Shown here: positions 45,180-56,743 of the stretch, one piece after another | Layout of the letters: every line of letters starts with the position of its first letter | Numbering within the stretch: the stretch's first letter is position 1 | DNA from: Heliocidaris erythrogramma | Taxonomy: Eukaryota; Echinodermata; Echinoidea; Camarodonta; Echinometridae | Reading direction: 5' to 3' | NCBI GenBank assembly: GCA_025617745.1 | Contig: CM046870.1 | Coordinates: 22,859,501-22,923,500, forward strand | DNA length: 64,000 bases | Notes under the pieces: generated by a model | Told to the model about the DNA's origin: nothing | Seen by the model: only the letters and a program-made list of their open reading frames with translations | Database searches by the model: none | Made by a program: the position numbers and the translations under genes

Positions 45180-45830
45180 AATATAGGAATGAGTTATTGC
45201 ATTCTCCAAACTGGATAAAAAATAATATCCTTAAAGTGAAACAAGTCTTAGCAAACGGTATTTGGGGAAAAGTTGATTCGATTTGTATTAATTTTCAAGA
45301 TTTGTTTGTATATTTGAAAGATCACAGACACCATTAAGCAACCACCGTCTTACTTGTAAAAAAAGTTTCGTTATATTGGAAGATTTTATTTAAATTAATC
45401 GATAGTTTATTTAATGTAAGAATTGTTAATAGGTTATGAAATAGAGGGGAAAATGAATCTAGTAAGCCTTATGTTGAATTTTGCTCAATTAATTATTCAC
45501 AGAAATTATATCAGGGACTTTGCGGCAGCAAAAATAAGGTGCTTGGTCTTGGTATTCAAAATACTTATGAGTGTTAAAAATGTTGAAAAGACAATGTCAG
45601 TCGTTTGAATTACGCTTTCGCGGCACGTATGAAAAAGAGGGGCTAGATATGCCAAATGTTCAGTGCTTCGGTAAAGTGTTAGAGCCTACACCATACACAG
45701 ATTCGAAGATTTGTGTTATCAAGTCATCACGTCAATGGTTCTTGGAACTTAGACATGTTAGAGGAGGAGAATTTACCAAAAAAAAAGCTTCGAAGTGCAA
45801 GGAAATTGCTATTTGAACCCATCTTTCATT
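45180..45830 (+). pseudogene. Possible L1/Tx1-type retrotransposon remnant
   Basis: The frame 45571-45816 has RGTYEKEGLDMPNVQCFGKV, reminiscent of the EKGGLxMxNxxxFLKAL block that follows reverse transcriptase in L1/Tx1 elements. Upstream, NWIKNNILKVKQVLANGIW resembles another block that is normally downstream, so the order would be rearranged. The assignment is weak. Confidence 0.25.
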
Positions 45831-46004
45831 CATCTGCTTTTAAGGCGTATATATACATCGGGTTAATTTGAATGGAAACAGAAAAAGTGAAAGAAACAGA
45901 TTGGTCAGTAAAATATGATAAATGATAATATTAAGTAGATCACTTAACAAATTGGCAACTCTCCAATAACAGTTCATTCATAGAATGTATCATACATAAC
46001 ATAA

Positions 46005-46130
46005 ACAAGACGATAATACCTGGCTAAAGCCAGGGTAATAATATCCAAACCCTTTGGAAGCGCACAGGGACGTTATATCATAACGTGATATATGCGCTAT
46101 ACAAGAACAGTGGTATTATTATTATTACCC
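46005..46130 (+). mobile_element. SINE/LINE 3' end (second copy of the 21100 tail)
   Basis: GCTAAAGCCAGGGTAATAAT, GGGACGTTATATC, GCGCTATACAAGAAC and TATTATTATTATTA occur in the same order as at 21168-21290. Confidence 0.55.
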
Positions 46131-47207
46131 ATCCCACACTCTCTTGTCACTCGATCTTGTCGGTCTCGCGGGCTGTGGGTCTCGATGGCCGTTGGTCTGG
46201 TGGGCTGTAGCCAATTCAAGAGCATGATAATACAGTAGAGACGGCATAAATCATGAGCAGGAGCTGGTGTCGGGTACGCCTGAGTACAAAATACTATATG
46301 AATATAAGCATTCCATATAGAGAATACAATATCAAGAGTATAAAGGAATACAATAGAGATGAGATATTAAGAAAGCACAGACTAGGAGAGGGAGTAAAAT
46401 AATATAAGAGAGTGTAGTAAAGATTGAAGAAGGTTACTACAACAAAAAGCTGCCGACTCTGCCAAACATGATTGGTTATGCAGGAAGGGGGTAGTCTTGT
46501 AACATATAGATTCATATCATTATTCGATGACATCGCATAGAACAACACCATTCTTTGATTAACTTTTTTAAATATAAATTTACTATCAGAAGCAAAAGTA
46601 AATTACATACATGTATATGTTAGGCATATACATTTCTAGTTAGTTTGAATATAATGTGTTTTAATTTTATATCTCCCCTCCATTTTCAAATCAGTTTTTT
46701 AATGTAAAGTTTCTTATTCTCTCTTTCAGGAGACTTTCCAAAAGGTCTAAATTGGTGTCTTATGTATGTGGATCGAGTTTCCTTATGCAATAAAAAAAAC
46801 CAATGAAATAGATAATACATTCCAGTATGAACATTACAAACTTGTACTCTATAGAGCACATACGTTATACGGTAAATAATCTAAGTTTTGTTTACAATAA
46901 ATTGTTTTTACTGATTAGTATATTGCAGAGTGGTTGCATGTTACACCCATCGATTGAGGCTTCACAATACGCTTAACTACTAACATGATTATACGAATCT
47001 AAGGTCGCAACCTTCTTTGTCTAGTCTATATTTGCAGCCTGCATGAGAGACTAAAATTCAGACTAAAACTAACATTGGTTTGGGGAGGGGGGAGTCGGGC
47101 ATGTAGGCTACCGTCACAGGCCATGAGCAGAAATCGCCGCCCCAGCCTCTGACACCACCAACAATCAACACCTGCATCGACTTTTATCCCACTACCGCCT
47201 CAGCCAG
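46131..47207. other. No gene seen
   Basis: AT-rich sequence with no domain-bearing frame and no strong repeat structure that I can identify. Confidence 0.4.
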
Positions 47208-47210
47208 GCG

Positions 47211-47377
47211 CGGATCCAGGGGGGGGGGGGGGGGGAGGCGCAAGGGGCGTGCGCCCCCGTTTTGTCTGACAAAAAAGGTGTTAATTATGCCCCCGGACCC
47301 CTTAGATGGCCGTTTGGCTTCGTCAAACGGAGGGTTCCTCAGTGTGCGCCCCCTTTCTTAAAATCCTGTATCCGCCC
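47211..47377. mobile_element. Short element with CGGATCCAGG-type ends
   Basis: It starts CGGATCCAGG followed by a G run and GGCGCAAGGGGCGTGCGCCC, and ends CCTGTATCCG. The inner GGCCGTTTGGCTTCGTCAAA is partly palindromic. It is the same family as 10463 and 15438, and very similar to the left end at 2161. Confidence 0.65.
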
Positions 47378-47533
47378 CTGTCAGCATTATCTTCACTGTC
47401 ATCTACACCATCACCACCAGCACCGCCACTACCAGTATTGCCACCATCACCAACAACAGCAACGCAGATCACCACAATCAAGGTCCATCACCACTACCAC
47501 CACCACAGCAACCATCAACACCCACGGGACACC

Positions 47534-47667
47534 TGGGGAGCGTTTCATCAAGCGATTTGTCAGTGATCTTTACCGACAACTGTTACTGAAATCCTTGCAT
47601 CTAATTGGCTGAGAGCAAATTTGCCAGTAAAAATCACTGACAAGACGCTAAATTAACCGCTCCCCTG
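47534..47667. mobile_element. ~134-bp palindromic MITE
   Basis: TGGGGAGCGTTTCATCAAGC, then GATTTGTCAGTGAT is mirrored by ATCACTGACAAGACGCTAA, then CCGCTCCCC. CACC lies close to both ends. There is no coding capacity. Confidence 0.7.
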
Positions 47668-48879
47668 ACCACCACAAGCAGAATCGCACTAAGTTCCATC
47701 ACTATTCCTCAAGCTCCACGGCAACCACCTCCACCACCACTACCACCACTACCACCACAACCACGCAATACAACGGCGACCATTCTTCACATCACATCAC
47801 ATCGCATTTCTAATTCAACAGCACCACCATTTCCACTCCCATTTTACTGAAAAGGCCAACAGGGACGGACGTTAGTTTGCAAGCACAAACCCTAAGTCAG
47901 TCGAAACGCATAACAAAGGGTCTGAACTGAGACTACCATAGACCCTGTATACGTGCAATAGCTGCTCCTGGCACGACCGGGGGGGGGGGGGGGGGGAGAT
48001 TGTTTTTATCTGTCAGATTTGACTATTTTTGCCATATTAAATTCTGGTATAAGTTATTCTATTTTTATTCTGTTTTTTTTTGGGGGGGGGGGAGGGGAGA
48101 GTTATTTATTATTTTTTTTCTCAAGACGCAATGATATTCTAATACAATGTCAAATAAGGGTCTGTGCTTGCAGATTAGATGGACATCGTCAGACCATTTC
48201 GAAAGAGGTGAGCCAAATTTTTCAATAAAAACGAAAACAGAAAAAAAAATAATCAAAATTTACCGACTTTTGAAGGGGTTTTCACTCCTCTTCCCCGTCC
48301 CTTTCAAGAGATGCCCCCTGCCCACCAGTTACCTGGAAGAAAATTAATTACCCAACATAAACAAATAACATTCTTCCAGGTCTCGGGTAAAGGTACAGTA
48401 AAATAACAATAAGCAGAGGCTATTCAACCGCGACCTTTTAACACGTTCAAAGGGTATTATACCACAGTCACACCGCCAAACGGACTCCAAACCATCCGAT
48501 TATTGGCCATTGGTGGCAATGTAATTTCTTGTTCGGTCTGTTGTCGGTCTGGTGTATGTCACTTTGTTGTGCCTGGGGTGCAAGTGGAGCTGCACGTTCC
48601 TCTTCGTCTTGCTTTACTAGCGATGACAGAGGGGTCTGTCGATGGCATTTCATGTTGACAATTTCTTTGATACCATCTCAGTGGGGTACTCGGTTAGCTG
48701 CTGACCAGAGTGAAGGACAGAAACCTGAAAGGCTGCATGGAATAGATCTTCTTCTTCTTCTTCCAGTCTGGTACAGACCGCCGCTGGCGTATTATCGTAC
48801 CTTGTGCTTGTCGAGTGCCGAGTGTACAGTGCAAGTAAAAATTGCTCTACAATCAAACTATGTGCAGCTAAAAAACAGT

Positions 48880-49190
48880 CCTGAAGCTCAACGGAGCTTC
48901 ACATGTTGCACCTTCTGCTTGAAGAGCTCCAAGGAGGTGCAGTTGACAACAGCAGGTGGCAGGGAATTCCACAGTCTGATAGCGTCTGGGTAGAACGTTG
49001 TTTGCTACAGGTGAGTTCTAGCTGGATATTCAGCTGGATATAGGTTCGTATCATTCCAAGAGAATATATAGAATATAGTTTGAGTGGTATGGATACGACA
49101 TTCTGTTGAATCACGCTATGCCAACTTTGTTTCTTTCTTTCCTTGCTTTCTTACTAGTCTTTATTTTTGTGTGTGCAATAATTGTGACTT
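48880..49190 (-). pseudogene. C-terminal end of a LINE reverse transcriptase protein
   Basis: One minus frame reads QTTFYPDAIRLWNSLPPAVV, then NCTSLELFKQKVQHV, the typical closing segment of CR1/Jockey-type ORF2 proteins (F.P..I..WN.LP......SL..FK). It is followed on the same strand by noncoding sequence to about 48480, probably the 3' UTR. The open frame on the + strand across this region (48529-48993) is a shadow. Confidence 0.55.
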
Positions 49191-50514
49191 TTGCACACAA
49201 TAAAGTATCGAAGCTGCCACGATATTTCAGTGGAGATTATTTTGTTTTTGGCCCCAAAAGGTAGAGCTATATTCTTCTAATAGTAGGAGATAGCATTTGT
49301 TGACATTATTACTTCTCATATCTTGACATTTTATGCGCATATCTTTATCTTATTGTTTTCACATAAACGTCAAAAACTGTATGGATCCCTTCAGACTTGT
49401 TCTAAATAAAACACACAAACAAACTTCAGTTCAATGCATTAAATGAACCGATACCAAAATGTAAAATCTGAGGCGGAACAACGGACACAATGGAGGAGGG
49501 GGGGGGGGGGCTTTTTTTTCTTCTTCTCATTTTCTTGCTTTTCTATTTTAATCTTCATTTTTATATTTTTTCCCCTTTTTTGTCACAAAGACTTCCAGAT
49601 TTTACTATTTAATACATGCATGTAAAATATTATGGTTACTTATTGTTATTATTATGTAATTTAAATTGGCACAATGAGACTGGCATGTGAATATATTTGT
49701 TTGTGTATTTTACCTTGATTATTGTGAAAATGTTATTTTGAAAAAGGGAGTAATAAAAGATTCTTAAAAACAACAAAAAAGGACACCATTGTTTTGATCT
49801 GTGCCTGACCTCCCATCTTCCCTGTCCATTGTCAAAGCACAAGAACTGTACGAGAGTACCAGTATACAAACAAACATAAAAGGCCTAGTTTTCTCTCCCT
49901 ATCGGGGCCTCATAATCAATGATATTGCTATCAAAAGTCGACTGGACTCAACATCAGTGTGTGCGACATCATTGATTTCAAAATCGATCGTAGCCATAAT
50001 ACCGTTCCTGGCCTGTCGTCTTGACATGCTAAATCCAGTAATACGAGGGATTTCGTGCTGATACACATGATTTATGACAGCTGAATGAGTTATGTTGACC
50101 AGAACGGTAGAGCCAGCGAATAGCCATGGTATAGCCGTGTGGGTGTATGGAACGGAGGGGAGCACACTGAAAACATAAAAACAATCAAAAATACCTCCAA
50201 GTTCTTGCTCCCGTCAGTCATCTCAGCGTCTGGATAGATGGAAACGTGAGGCTGTTGCGTTAGGTATTGTGTCCCACACCAACCATCCTAAACATAAACA
50301 AAAGCAAAGCAAAAATTTAAAAAGTGCCCCCCCCCCCCCCCAAAAAAAAAAAAAAAAAAAAAAAAAGAAAGAAAGATAGAAAGAAAGAAAAAGAAAAGAA
50401 TAAAGAAAGAGCAAGAATTTACAAAAAAATATGTCATGCATATAATATGGAGGGAAATATATGAGTTACATTTCCCTGATATATGTATGTATGTATGTAT
50501 CGACGATTATCAGG

Positions 50515-50575
50515 CGTGGTGGCTCCGTGGTAGAGCATGATCTTGTAACCTAGAGGTCCTGGGTTCGAAACAAAA
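50515..50575 (+). mobile_element. tRNA-like SINE fragment
   Basis: GTGGCTCCGTGGTAGAGCA, TGATCTTGTAACCTAGAGGTC and GGGTTCGAAAC resemble tRNA D, anticodon and T arms, but the 3' half breaks off in AAAATC. Only the head of a tRNA-derived SINE remains. It sits directly left of the compound repeat. Confidence 0.4.
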
Positions 50576-51015
50576 TCTATTAACTTTGCCCAGGATTGAA
50601 AAAAAAAATCACTGTTCCAGCTAATACTGTAATCATAATTGCAAACCTTTATGTCAGACAGGAATCGCCTGAGTTTTATAAGCTCCTCATTGTACCTTCC
50701 ACAATTGTAACAATACAACATCCCTTCATTGCTATCATGTAAAAATATATACAACAGGTGTCACATGCATATTCACCTGTTCGACTTATTTTACATAATG
50801 GCAATGAAGGGATGTTCTTTTCTCTACCAGAATAATTGTGGAAGGTACAATGAGGAGCTGTATATTTTGTCCGCTCTCTTTTGTCATCGTGTTCATAGTG
50901 AACTGTATCAAAGTGGATTCCACCGTAGAGATAACGTTACGAATAGATGGTGAGTTAAACAGTGGCCAAGGGGTCTAAAGAAAAACAGGGCATAAATGGA
51001 AATACATCGCTATTC

Positions 51016-52070
51016 ACATATGGAAAGAGGGTCGCTATTCGTAATACGAAATCAGGGTCCTTATAATGGTACTTATTCATAATACGAAAAGAGGGTCGCT
51101 ACTCATAATCGAAGAAGAGGATCGATATTCATAATCGGAGAAGAGGGTCGCTATTCATAATGGAAGAAGAGGGTCACTATTCATAATGGAAGAAGAGGGT
51201 CGCTATTCATAATGGAAGAAGAGGGTCGCTATTCATAATGGAAGAAGAGGGTCGCTATTCATAATGGAAGAAGAGGGTCGCTATTCATAATGGAAGAAGA
51301 GGGTCGCTATTCATAATGGAAGAAGAGGGTCGCTATTCATAATGGAAGAAGAGGGTCGCTATTCATAATGGAAGAAGAGGGTCGCTATTCATAATGGAAG
51401 AAGAGGGTCGCTATTCATAATGGAAGAAGAGGGTCGCTATTCATAATGGAAGAAGAGGGTCGCTATTCATAATGGAAGAAGAGGGTCGCTATTCATAATG
51501 GAAGAAGAGGGTCGCTATTCATAATGGAAGAAGAGGGTCGCTATTCATAATGGAAGAAGAGGGTCGCTATTCATAATCGGAAAAGCGGGTTGTTATTCAT
51601 AATCGGAAAAGCGGGTCGCTATTCATAATTGAAGAAAGGGTCACTATTCATAATGGAAGAAGAGGGTTGTTATTCATAATCGAAGAAGATGGTCGCTATT
51701 CATAATGGAAGAAGAGGGTCACTATTCATAATGGAAGAAGAGGGTCGCTATTCATAATGGAAGAAGAGGGTCGCTATTCATAATGGAAGAAGAGGGTCGA
51801 TATTCATAATGGAAGAAGAGGGTCGCTATTCATAATCGGAGAAGAGGGTTGTTATTCATAATCGAAGATGGTCGCTATTCATAATTGAAGAAAGGGTCCC
51901 TATTCATAATCGAAGAAGAGGGTCGCTATTCATAATCGAAAAAGAGGGTCGCTCTTCATAATCGAATAAGAGGGCCGTTATTCATAATAGGAGAAAAGGT
52001 TAGCTATTCATGATAGGTGAAAAGAGGGTCGCTATTCATAATTGAAGAAGTGGGTCGCCATTTAAATCAA
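51016..52070. repeat. 26-bp minisatellite, ~40 copies
   Basis: The unit is GAAGAAGAGGGTCGCTATTC plus ATAATG. The copies between about 51160 and 51560 are nearly identical. Those at both edges vary (CGAAGAAG, CGGAGAAG, CGGAAAAGCGGGT) and some have lost bases. Homogeneous centre and degenerate edges are what unequal exchange or slippage produces. Confidence 0.95.
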
Positions 52071-52349
52071 ATAAGAAAGTGAAAAGGATGAAAGACAACC
52101 CCACTGTACTGTAATGAAGAAAGCCTTGAAATTCATTTCCGGCTTTTGTCAAATATATCACTATTTAAAAAAAAAATGAACTATATTTATTAATGCTCCC
52201 CACGCTTTGCCATGATTTCAGTTCATTAACTTTGCCCAGGATTGAAAAAAAAAATCACTGTTCCAGCTAATAATAATTAATTCATAATTGCAAACTTTTA
52301 GGTCAGATAGGAATCGCCTAAGCTTTATAAGCTCCTCATTGTACCTTCG

Positions 52350-52589
52350 ACAATAGACCTGTTTACTAAGTTATTCAAATTTTATGCATACTTTTGAAAC
52401 AAAGGTTGTTCTTATCAACCTGAAAGCTTGCCAGAGGCTTGTCAGACATAGCTACAAGTAATGTATGCAAACTGGATTCCAAGTATTGTAGTTCATTCAT
52501 TAATAACAGGTTAATGGAATACCTCGTTACTAGGTCCCCAGGAAAGAAACATCCATACATTTGAATCACTTAGTAAACAGGTCTATTGT
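52350..52589. mobile_element. ~240-bp MITE inside the right copy of repeat A
   Basis: ACAATAGACCTGTTTACTAA, then GT.ATTCAAAT at the left end is mirrored at the right. The left copy of A (50578-50860) lacks it, reading CCACAATTGTAAC straight across the insertion point. It was therefore inserted after the A/A' duplication. Confidence 0.85.
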
Positions 52590-53224
52590 TGTCGTAACAA
52601 AACAACATCCCTTCATTGCTATCATGTAAAAATATATACAACAGGTGTCACATGCATATTCACCTGTTCGACTTATTTTACATAATGGCAATGAAGGGAT
52701 GTTCTTTTGTCTACCAGAACAATTGTGAATAGCGATGTATTTCCATTTATGCCCTGTTTTTCTTTAGACCCCTTGGCCACTGTTTAACTCACCATCTATT
52801 CATAACATTATCTCTACGCTGGAAAGGATGAAAGACAACCCCACTGTATTGTAATGCATTTCCGGCTTTTGTCAAATATATCGCTATTTTAAAAAAAAAG
52901 AACTATATTTATTAATCCTCCCCACACTTTGAAAGACGCTTTTCCATGATTTCACTTCATTAACTAAAGAAAGTACCTTCCGTGGGAGGACCCCGACCCC
53001 CCCCCCCCCAACACACAAACACACACAAACACACACACGTTTACATGGCTTTACTTCCGAGGACAACTATTGTTCCTCTATTGTTACTCGTCCTCGGACA
53101 GTCGACGGAATAAGGCATAAATTCATTGTTCGACGTTCGAGGACTATTGTCCGGCTTCCGAGGACCATTGTTGTCATGATTTTTTTTTTGTTCTCTGTCC
53201 GAAAATGTCCTCGGACATAATGCT

Positions 53225-53257
53225 AAACAAACGCACACACACACACACACACACACA
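53225..53257. repeat. (CA)n microsatellite
   Basis: A run of CA repeats. Shorter CA runs with C tracts lie at about 52998-53040. Confidence 0.85.
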
Positions 53258-53439
53258 TCCAGATCCCCCCGTTTCTCTGCTCCTAAATTCAAAAAATGAT
53301 CTTCAGATTCTGTAAATAATAAATTCTTGCCACAAATCGACGTTCATACCTTTGTCATTAAATATAAAATTCTCCAGGTGTCTAAAATGTCTTTTTAAGT
53401 GATTTTATATATTTTTATTTTTGATAAGCTTTTAATACA

Positions 53440-56400
53440 TTTGTTTTTGTGTGTGTGTATGTTTGTATGTAATACTGTGTATGTCTTGCCAAAGTCTTTT
53501 TGAAAAATGTCTTGATAATACTGATTTGGATACTTTACATGAATACCTATCACCGCCAGATTACGAATGTGATATTAGTCTATCACAATCTTATCTTATA
53601 CCTGAAGAATTTAACACATTTATCTCTAATAATTATTCCACATCACGCTCAAACAATAAACTATCATTGGTTCATGTAAATATAAGAAGTTTAAGTTGTA
53701 ATTTTGAGGCTTTGTCCTTATTTTTAAGTTCTTTAAATGTACAAATATCAGCAATTGGCATTACAGAAACATGGCTTTCACAAAATTCACCTCAATCTCT
53801 GTTTAATCTAGACAATTATGAATTTGTAAATAACAATCGTAGCAGTAGAAGAGGAGGTGGCACTGGTATTTTTGTAAGATCTGACATTGCTTTTCAACGA
53901 CGTTTAGATCTAGATTTAAATTCCTTTTATATAGAAAGTACTTTTATTGAAATAGAGTGTAAAAAATCTAAACTTGTAATTGGCGTTATCTACAGGCCAC
54001 CAGACCAGCCAGTTAAACAGTTTTACGATTCCCTTTGCAATATTTTTCAGTGTGTTAATAATGAAAAGAAAATATTATATTTGATGGGAGGTTTTAATAC
54101 AAATCTTCTTAAAGTGGGTAAAGTGCAATTCGTTAATGAATTTTTAGACATTTTAATGTTAAATTCCATGTTTCCTCTCGTGCAATACCCAACTCGTGTC
54201 AATGAACATTCAGTTTCGTTGATAGATAACATAATTTCAAATGACTCTTGCCATATCCTAGCAGGTGTTATCCTCTCTGAAATAAGTGATCACTTTCCTG
54301 TATATTGTATATGTGATAATGATATAGTTGATCATAACAATATTATTTATGACAGAAGAAGTTTTAATGGAAATAATGTTAATAGATTTGTTTGTTTGCT
54401 GGAACTACAACAATGGTATCTCAGTGATGATGTTGATAGTAGTTATAATGACTTTTTAAGAAATTTTTTAGATGCTTATAATATATGTTTTCCAATTGAT
54501 TGTATATGTTTTAAAAATAGACGTAAAAACAAACCTTGGTTCACATATGATATTCGTAAATTAAGTAAGAAGAAAAATAGATTATATAAATCATATCTAA
54601 AAAATCCAACGGTGTATAGAAAGAGTGTTTATAAGAAATGTCGAAACAAAGTTAATACTATGATAAAAAGTGCTAAAAGATCATATTATGCCAATCAATT
54701 TCAGAAGAATAAAGGAAACATTAAAAAAACTTGGAATGTTATAAACTATGCTCTTGGAAAACAAAGAAAGAATACTAATATTAAAGCTATTCAATGCAAT
54801 AATCAAACAATTACAAGTGATATTAAAATTGGTGATGCCTTGAATGAATACTTTGTAAATATCGGTTTTAATCTGAATCGTTCAGTTTCTTCAGGCAATA
54901 CCAATTTTAAGAAATATCTCACTCAAAATGATCAGACTGCATATTTTAAACCTATTACCAGTAATGAGATAATCAGTATTGTAGATAAACTTAAATCAAA
55001 TTCGTGTGCAGGTTTTGATGATATAGATGTCAAAGTAATAAAAAAAATTATTCATATAATAAGTGAACACCTCAGTGCAATATTCAATCAATGTCTTGAA
55101 TGTGGAGAATTTCCTACTAAATTGAAAATAGCAAGAGTCACACCAATTTTCAAAAGTGGTTCACCGGAAATTATGTCAAATTATCGCCCCATCTCTGTCT
55201 TGCCTGTATTCTCTAAAATATTTGAAAAGTGTATATATACTCGACTTTTAAATTTTATAACAAAGTGCAATATAATGAATAGCAACCAGTATGGATTTAG
55301 AGCAGGGCACTCCACATCTTCTGCTCTAATAGATTTTATACATAAAGTGGGTAGTGCAATAGATAATGAAGAAACAATTGGTTTATTTCTCGACCTTACA
55401 AAAGCATTTGATACTCTTGATCACAATATACTTTTAGAAAAACTGCAAATGTATGGAATCAGGGGTACAATGTTAAATTTGTTTAAAAGCTATTTATCAA
55501 ATCGAAAACAATTTGTTCTATTAAATAAAAATAAATCCCAGTTCGAGCTTATAAGATGTGGAGTGCCCCAAGGTTCCATTCTTGGGCCACTTTTATTTCT
55601 CCTGTATATAAATGATATTGCCCATGCCTCAAATATTTTAAAATGTATTCTGTTTGCAGATGACACCAGCATTTTCCTATCACATAAAAACATTCAGACT
55701 CTTCAAAATAGTTTTAATAGTGAGGTAGATCTAATTTTTCAATGGTTTATTTCTAATAAACTCTATATCAATGAAAGCAAAACAAATTTTATGGTTTTTA
55801 CAAAAAAGAAATTCAATAAAGATTTCATAAAAGTCAAACTAGGTAATTTAGATATTCAAAGAGTCTCATCAACAAAATTTTTAGGTGTTATGATTGATGA
55901 TAACCTTTCTTGGGCAAATCATGTTGATGTCATCTGTAACAAATTATCTAAAAGCATTGGTATAATGTATAAATTAAAATCTCTTCCCCAAAACATACTT
56001 AAAATGATATATTATGCTATTGTATTTCCTTATTTACATTATGCTATTATTGCTTGGGGCAATGGTGCTTTAATCCATCAAGATAGGTTATTCAAATTAC
56101 AAAAACGTGCAATAAGAATTATAAATCATTCCTCATTTCTTGCCCATTCTACACCAATTTTTTACTCATTGAATATGTTGCAATATAGAGACATATATTT
56201 ATTACAAATAGGTACTTTTATGTATTTATGTCATAATCACCTTCTCCCTGACTATCTTCTTAATTTGTTCATTTTGAATTGTAATGTACATAATTATAAC
56301 ACTAGAAATGCTGCAAATTTTCACATGCCAATTATTCGTACAACATTAAATCAAAGATCAATTATTTTTCAAGGACCATTTCTGTGGAATACTATTCCTT

Positions 56401-56743
56401 CTGAAATAAAGAATTCTGCCAGTTTTAACATTTTTAAGCGTAGGTATAAGAAATTCCTTTTGGAAAAACTTAGGACGTAATACAAGACATTTCTAGGTAT
56501 TGTTTGTGCTTTGTGTAGTTAATTTTTTGCTTGTTGTTTTATTATATTTCATTTCATATTGATAATATCAAGTAATATTTATGTTAGGGTCGGCCTCATA
56601 TAAGGATGACATTTTCCTTCCTGGCTGCTGCCCAATTCAGTAATATTAATATTTGTATCATTTTGTTTATGTTACTATGCATTCTGTTGTTGTTGTGAAT
56701 TTTACTGAATGAAATAAACTGAACTGAACTGAACTGAACTGAA
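53440..56743 (+). mobile_element. Non-LTR retrotransposon with (CTGAA)n tail
   Basis: The coding region is followed by a ~260-bp 3' UTR with TAAGGATGACATTTTCCTTC, then GAATGAAATAAACTGAACTG and further CTGAA repeats (about 56717-56743). The 5' end was not located; the ORF begins close to a GT-rich run. The degenerate fragments at 17690, 23455 and 43215 look like relatives. Confidence 0.8.
53451..56480 (+). CDS. Intact LINE ORF: endonuclease + reverse transcriptase
   Basis: One uninterrupted frame of 1009 codons. The first ATG lies in a GT-rich run; MSCQSLFEKC, 12 codons further, may be the true start. Endonuclease: HVNIRSL (about 75), ITETWL (about 104), RGGGTGIFV, IYRPP, LMGGFN (about 212; the family has GDFN) and SDHFPV (about 280). 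Reverse transcriptase: YRPISVLPVFSKIFEK, FLDLTKAFDTLDH, CGVPQGSILGPLLFLLYIND and the catalytic FADD (about 732). The C-terminus ends with WNTIPSEIKNS. Codon use is strongly AT-biased, unlike the other two LINEs. It is a non-LTR element of a clade different from those two, by motif style. Confidence 0.92.
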   Translation: MCVCLYVILCMSCQSLFEKCLDNTDLDTLHEYLSPPDYECDISLSQSYLIPEEFNTFISNNYSTSRSNNKLSLVHVNIRSLSCNFEALSLFLSSLNVQISAIGITETWLSQNSPQSLFNLDNYEFVNNNRSSRRGGGTGIFVRSDIAFQRRLDLDLNSFYIESTFIEIECKKSKLVIGVIYRPPDQPVKQFYDSLCNIFQCVNNEKKILYLMGGFNTNLLKVGKVQFVNEFLDILMLNSMFPLVQYPTRVNEHSVSLIDNIISNDSCHILAGVILSEISDHFPVYCICDNDIVDHNNIIYDRRSFNGNNVNRFVCLLELQQWYLSDDVDSSYNDFLRNFLDAYNICFPIDCICFKNRRKNKPWFTYDIRKLSKKKNRLYKSYLKNPTVYRKSVYKKCRNKVNTMIKSAKRSYYANQFQKNKGNIKKTWNVINYALGKQRKNTNIKAIQCNNQTITSDIKIGDALNEYFVNIGFNLNRSVSSGNTNFKKYLTQNDQTAYFKPITSNEIISIVDKLKSNSCAGFDDIDVKVIKKIIHIISEHLSAIFNQCLECGEFPTKLKIARVTPIFKSGSPEIMSNYRPISVLPVFSKIFEKCIYTRLLNFITKCNIMNSNQYGFRAGHSTSSALIDFIHKVGSAIDNEETIGLFLDLTKAFDTLDHNILLEKLQMYGIRGTMLNLFKSYLSNRKQFVLLNKNKSQFELIRCGVPQGSILGPLLFLLYINDIAHASNILKCILFADDTSIFLSHKNIQTLQNSFNSEVDLIFQWFISNKLYINESKTNFMVFTKKKFNKDFIKVKLGNLDIQRVSSTKFLGVMIDDNLSWANHVDVICNKLSKSIGIMYKLKSLPQNILKMIYYAIVFPYLHYAIIAWGNGALIHQDRLFKLQKRAIRIINHSSFLAHSTPIFYSLNMLQYRDIYLLQIGTFMYLCHNHLLPDYLLNLFILNCNVHNYNTRNAANFHMPIIRTTLNQRSIIFQGPFLWNTIPSEIKNSASFNIFKRRYKKFLLEKLRT

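Larger units (their letters stand above)
50578..52970. mobile_element. Compound inverted/direct-repeat unit built round a minisatellite
   Basis: The order is: A (50578-50860, containing a ~180-bp palindrome), B (about 50925-51015), the 26-bp minisatellite, D1 (52089-52224), A' (52225-52735, a second copy of A in the same orientation), B inverted (52727-52815) and D2 (52825-52970, a second copy of D1). B and inverted B share GTAGAGATAAYGTTAYGAAT, then AGATGGTGAGTTAAAC and GGCATAAATGGAAATACATC. Terminal inverted repeats enclosing a minisatellite are seen in some non-autonomous DNA transposons. No protein is encoded. Confidence 0.7.

Noticed and set aside
47262..47612. His-rich open frame
   Set aside because: Product of CAC/CAT-rich simple sequence and two short inverted-repeat elements.
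48529..48993. 154-codon + strand open frame
   Set aside because: The minus strand carries a recognisable LINE C-terminus in the same region, so this frame is a shadow.
51016..52070. Regular short repeats that could suggest a CRISPR array
   Set aside because: The 26-bp units are directly adjacent with no unique spacers, and the DNA is eukaryotic. It is a minisatellite.
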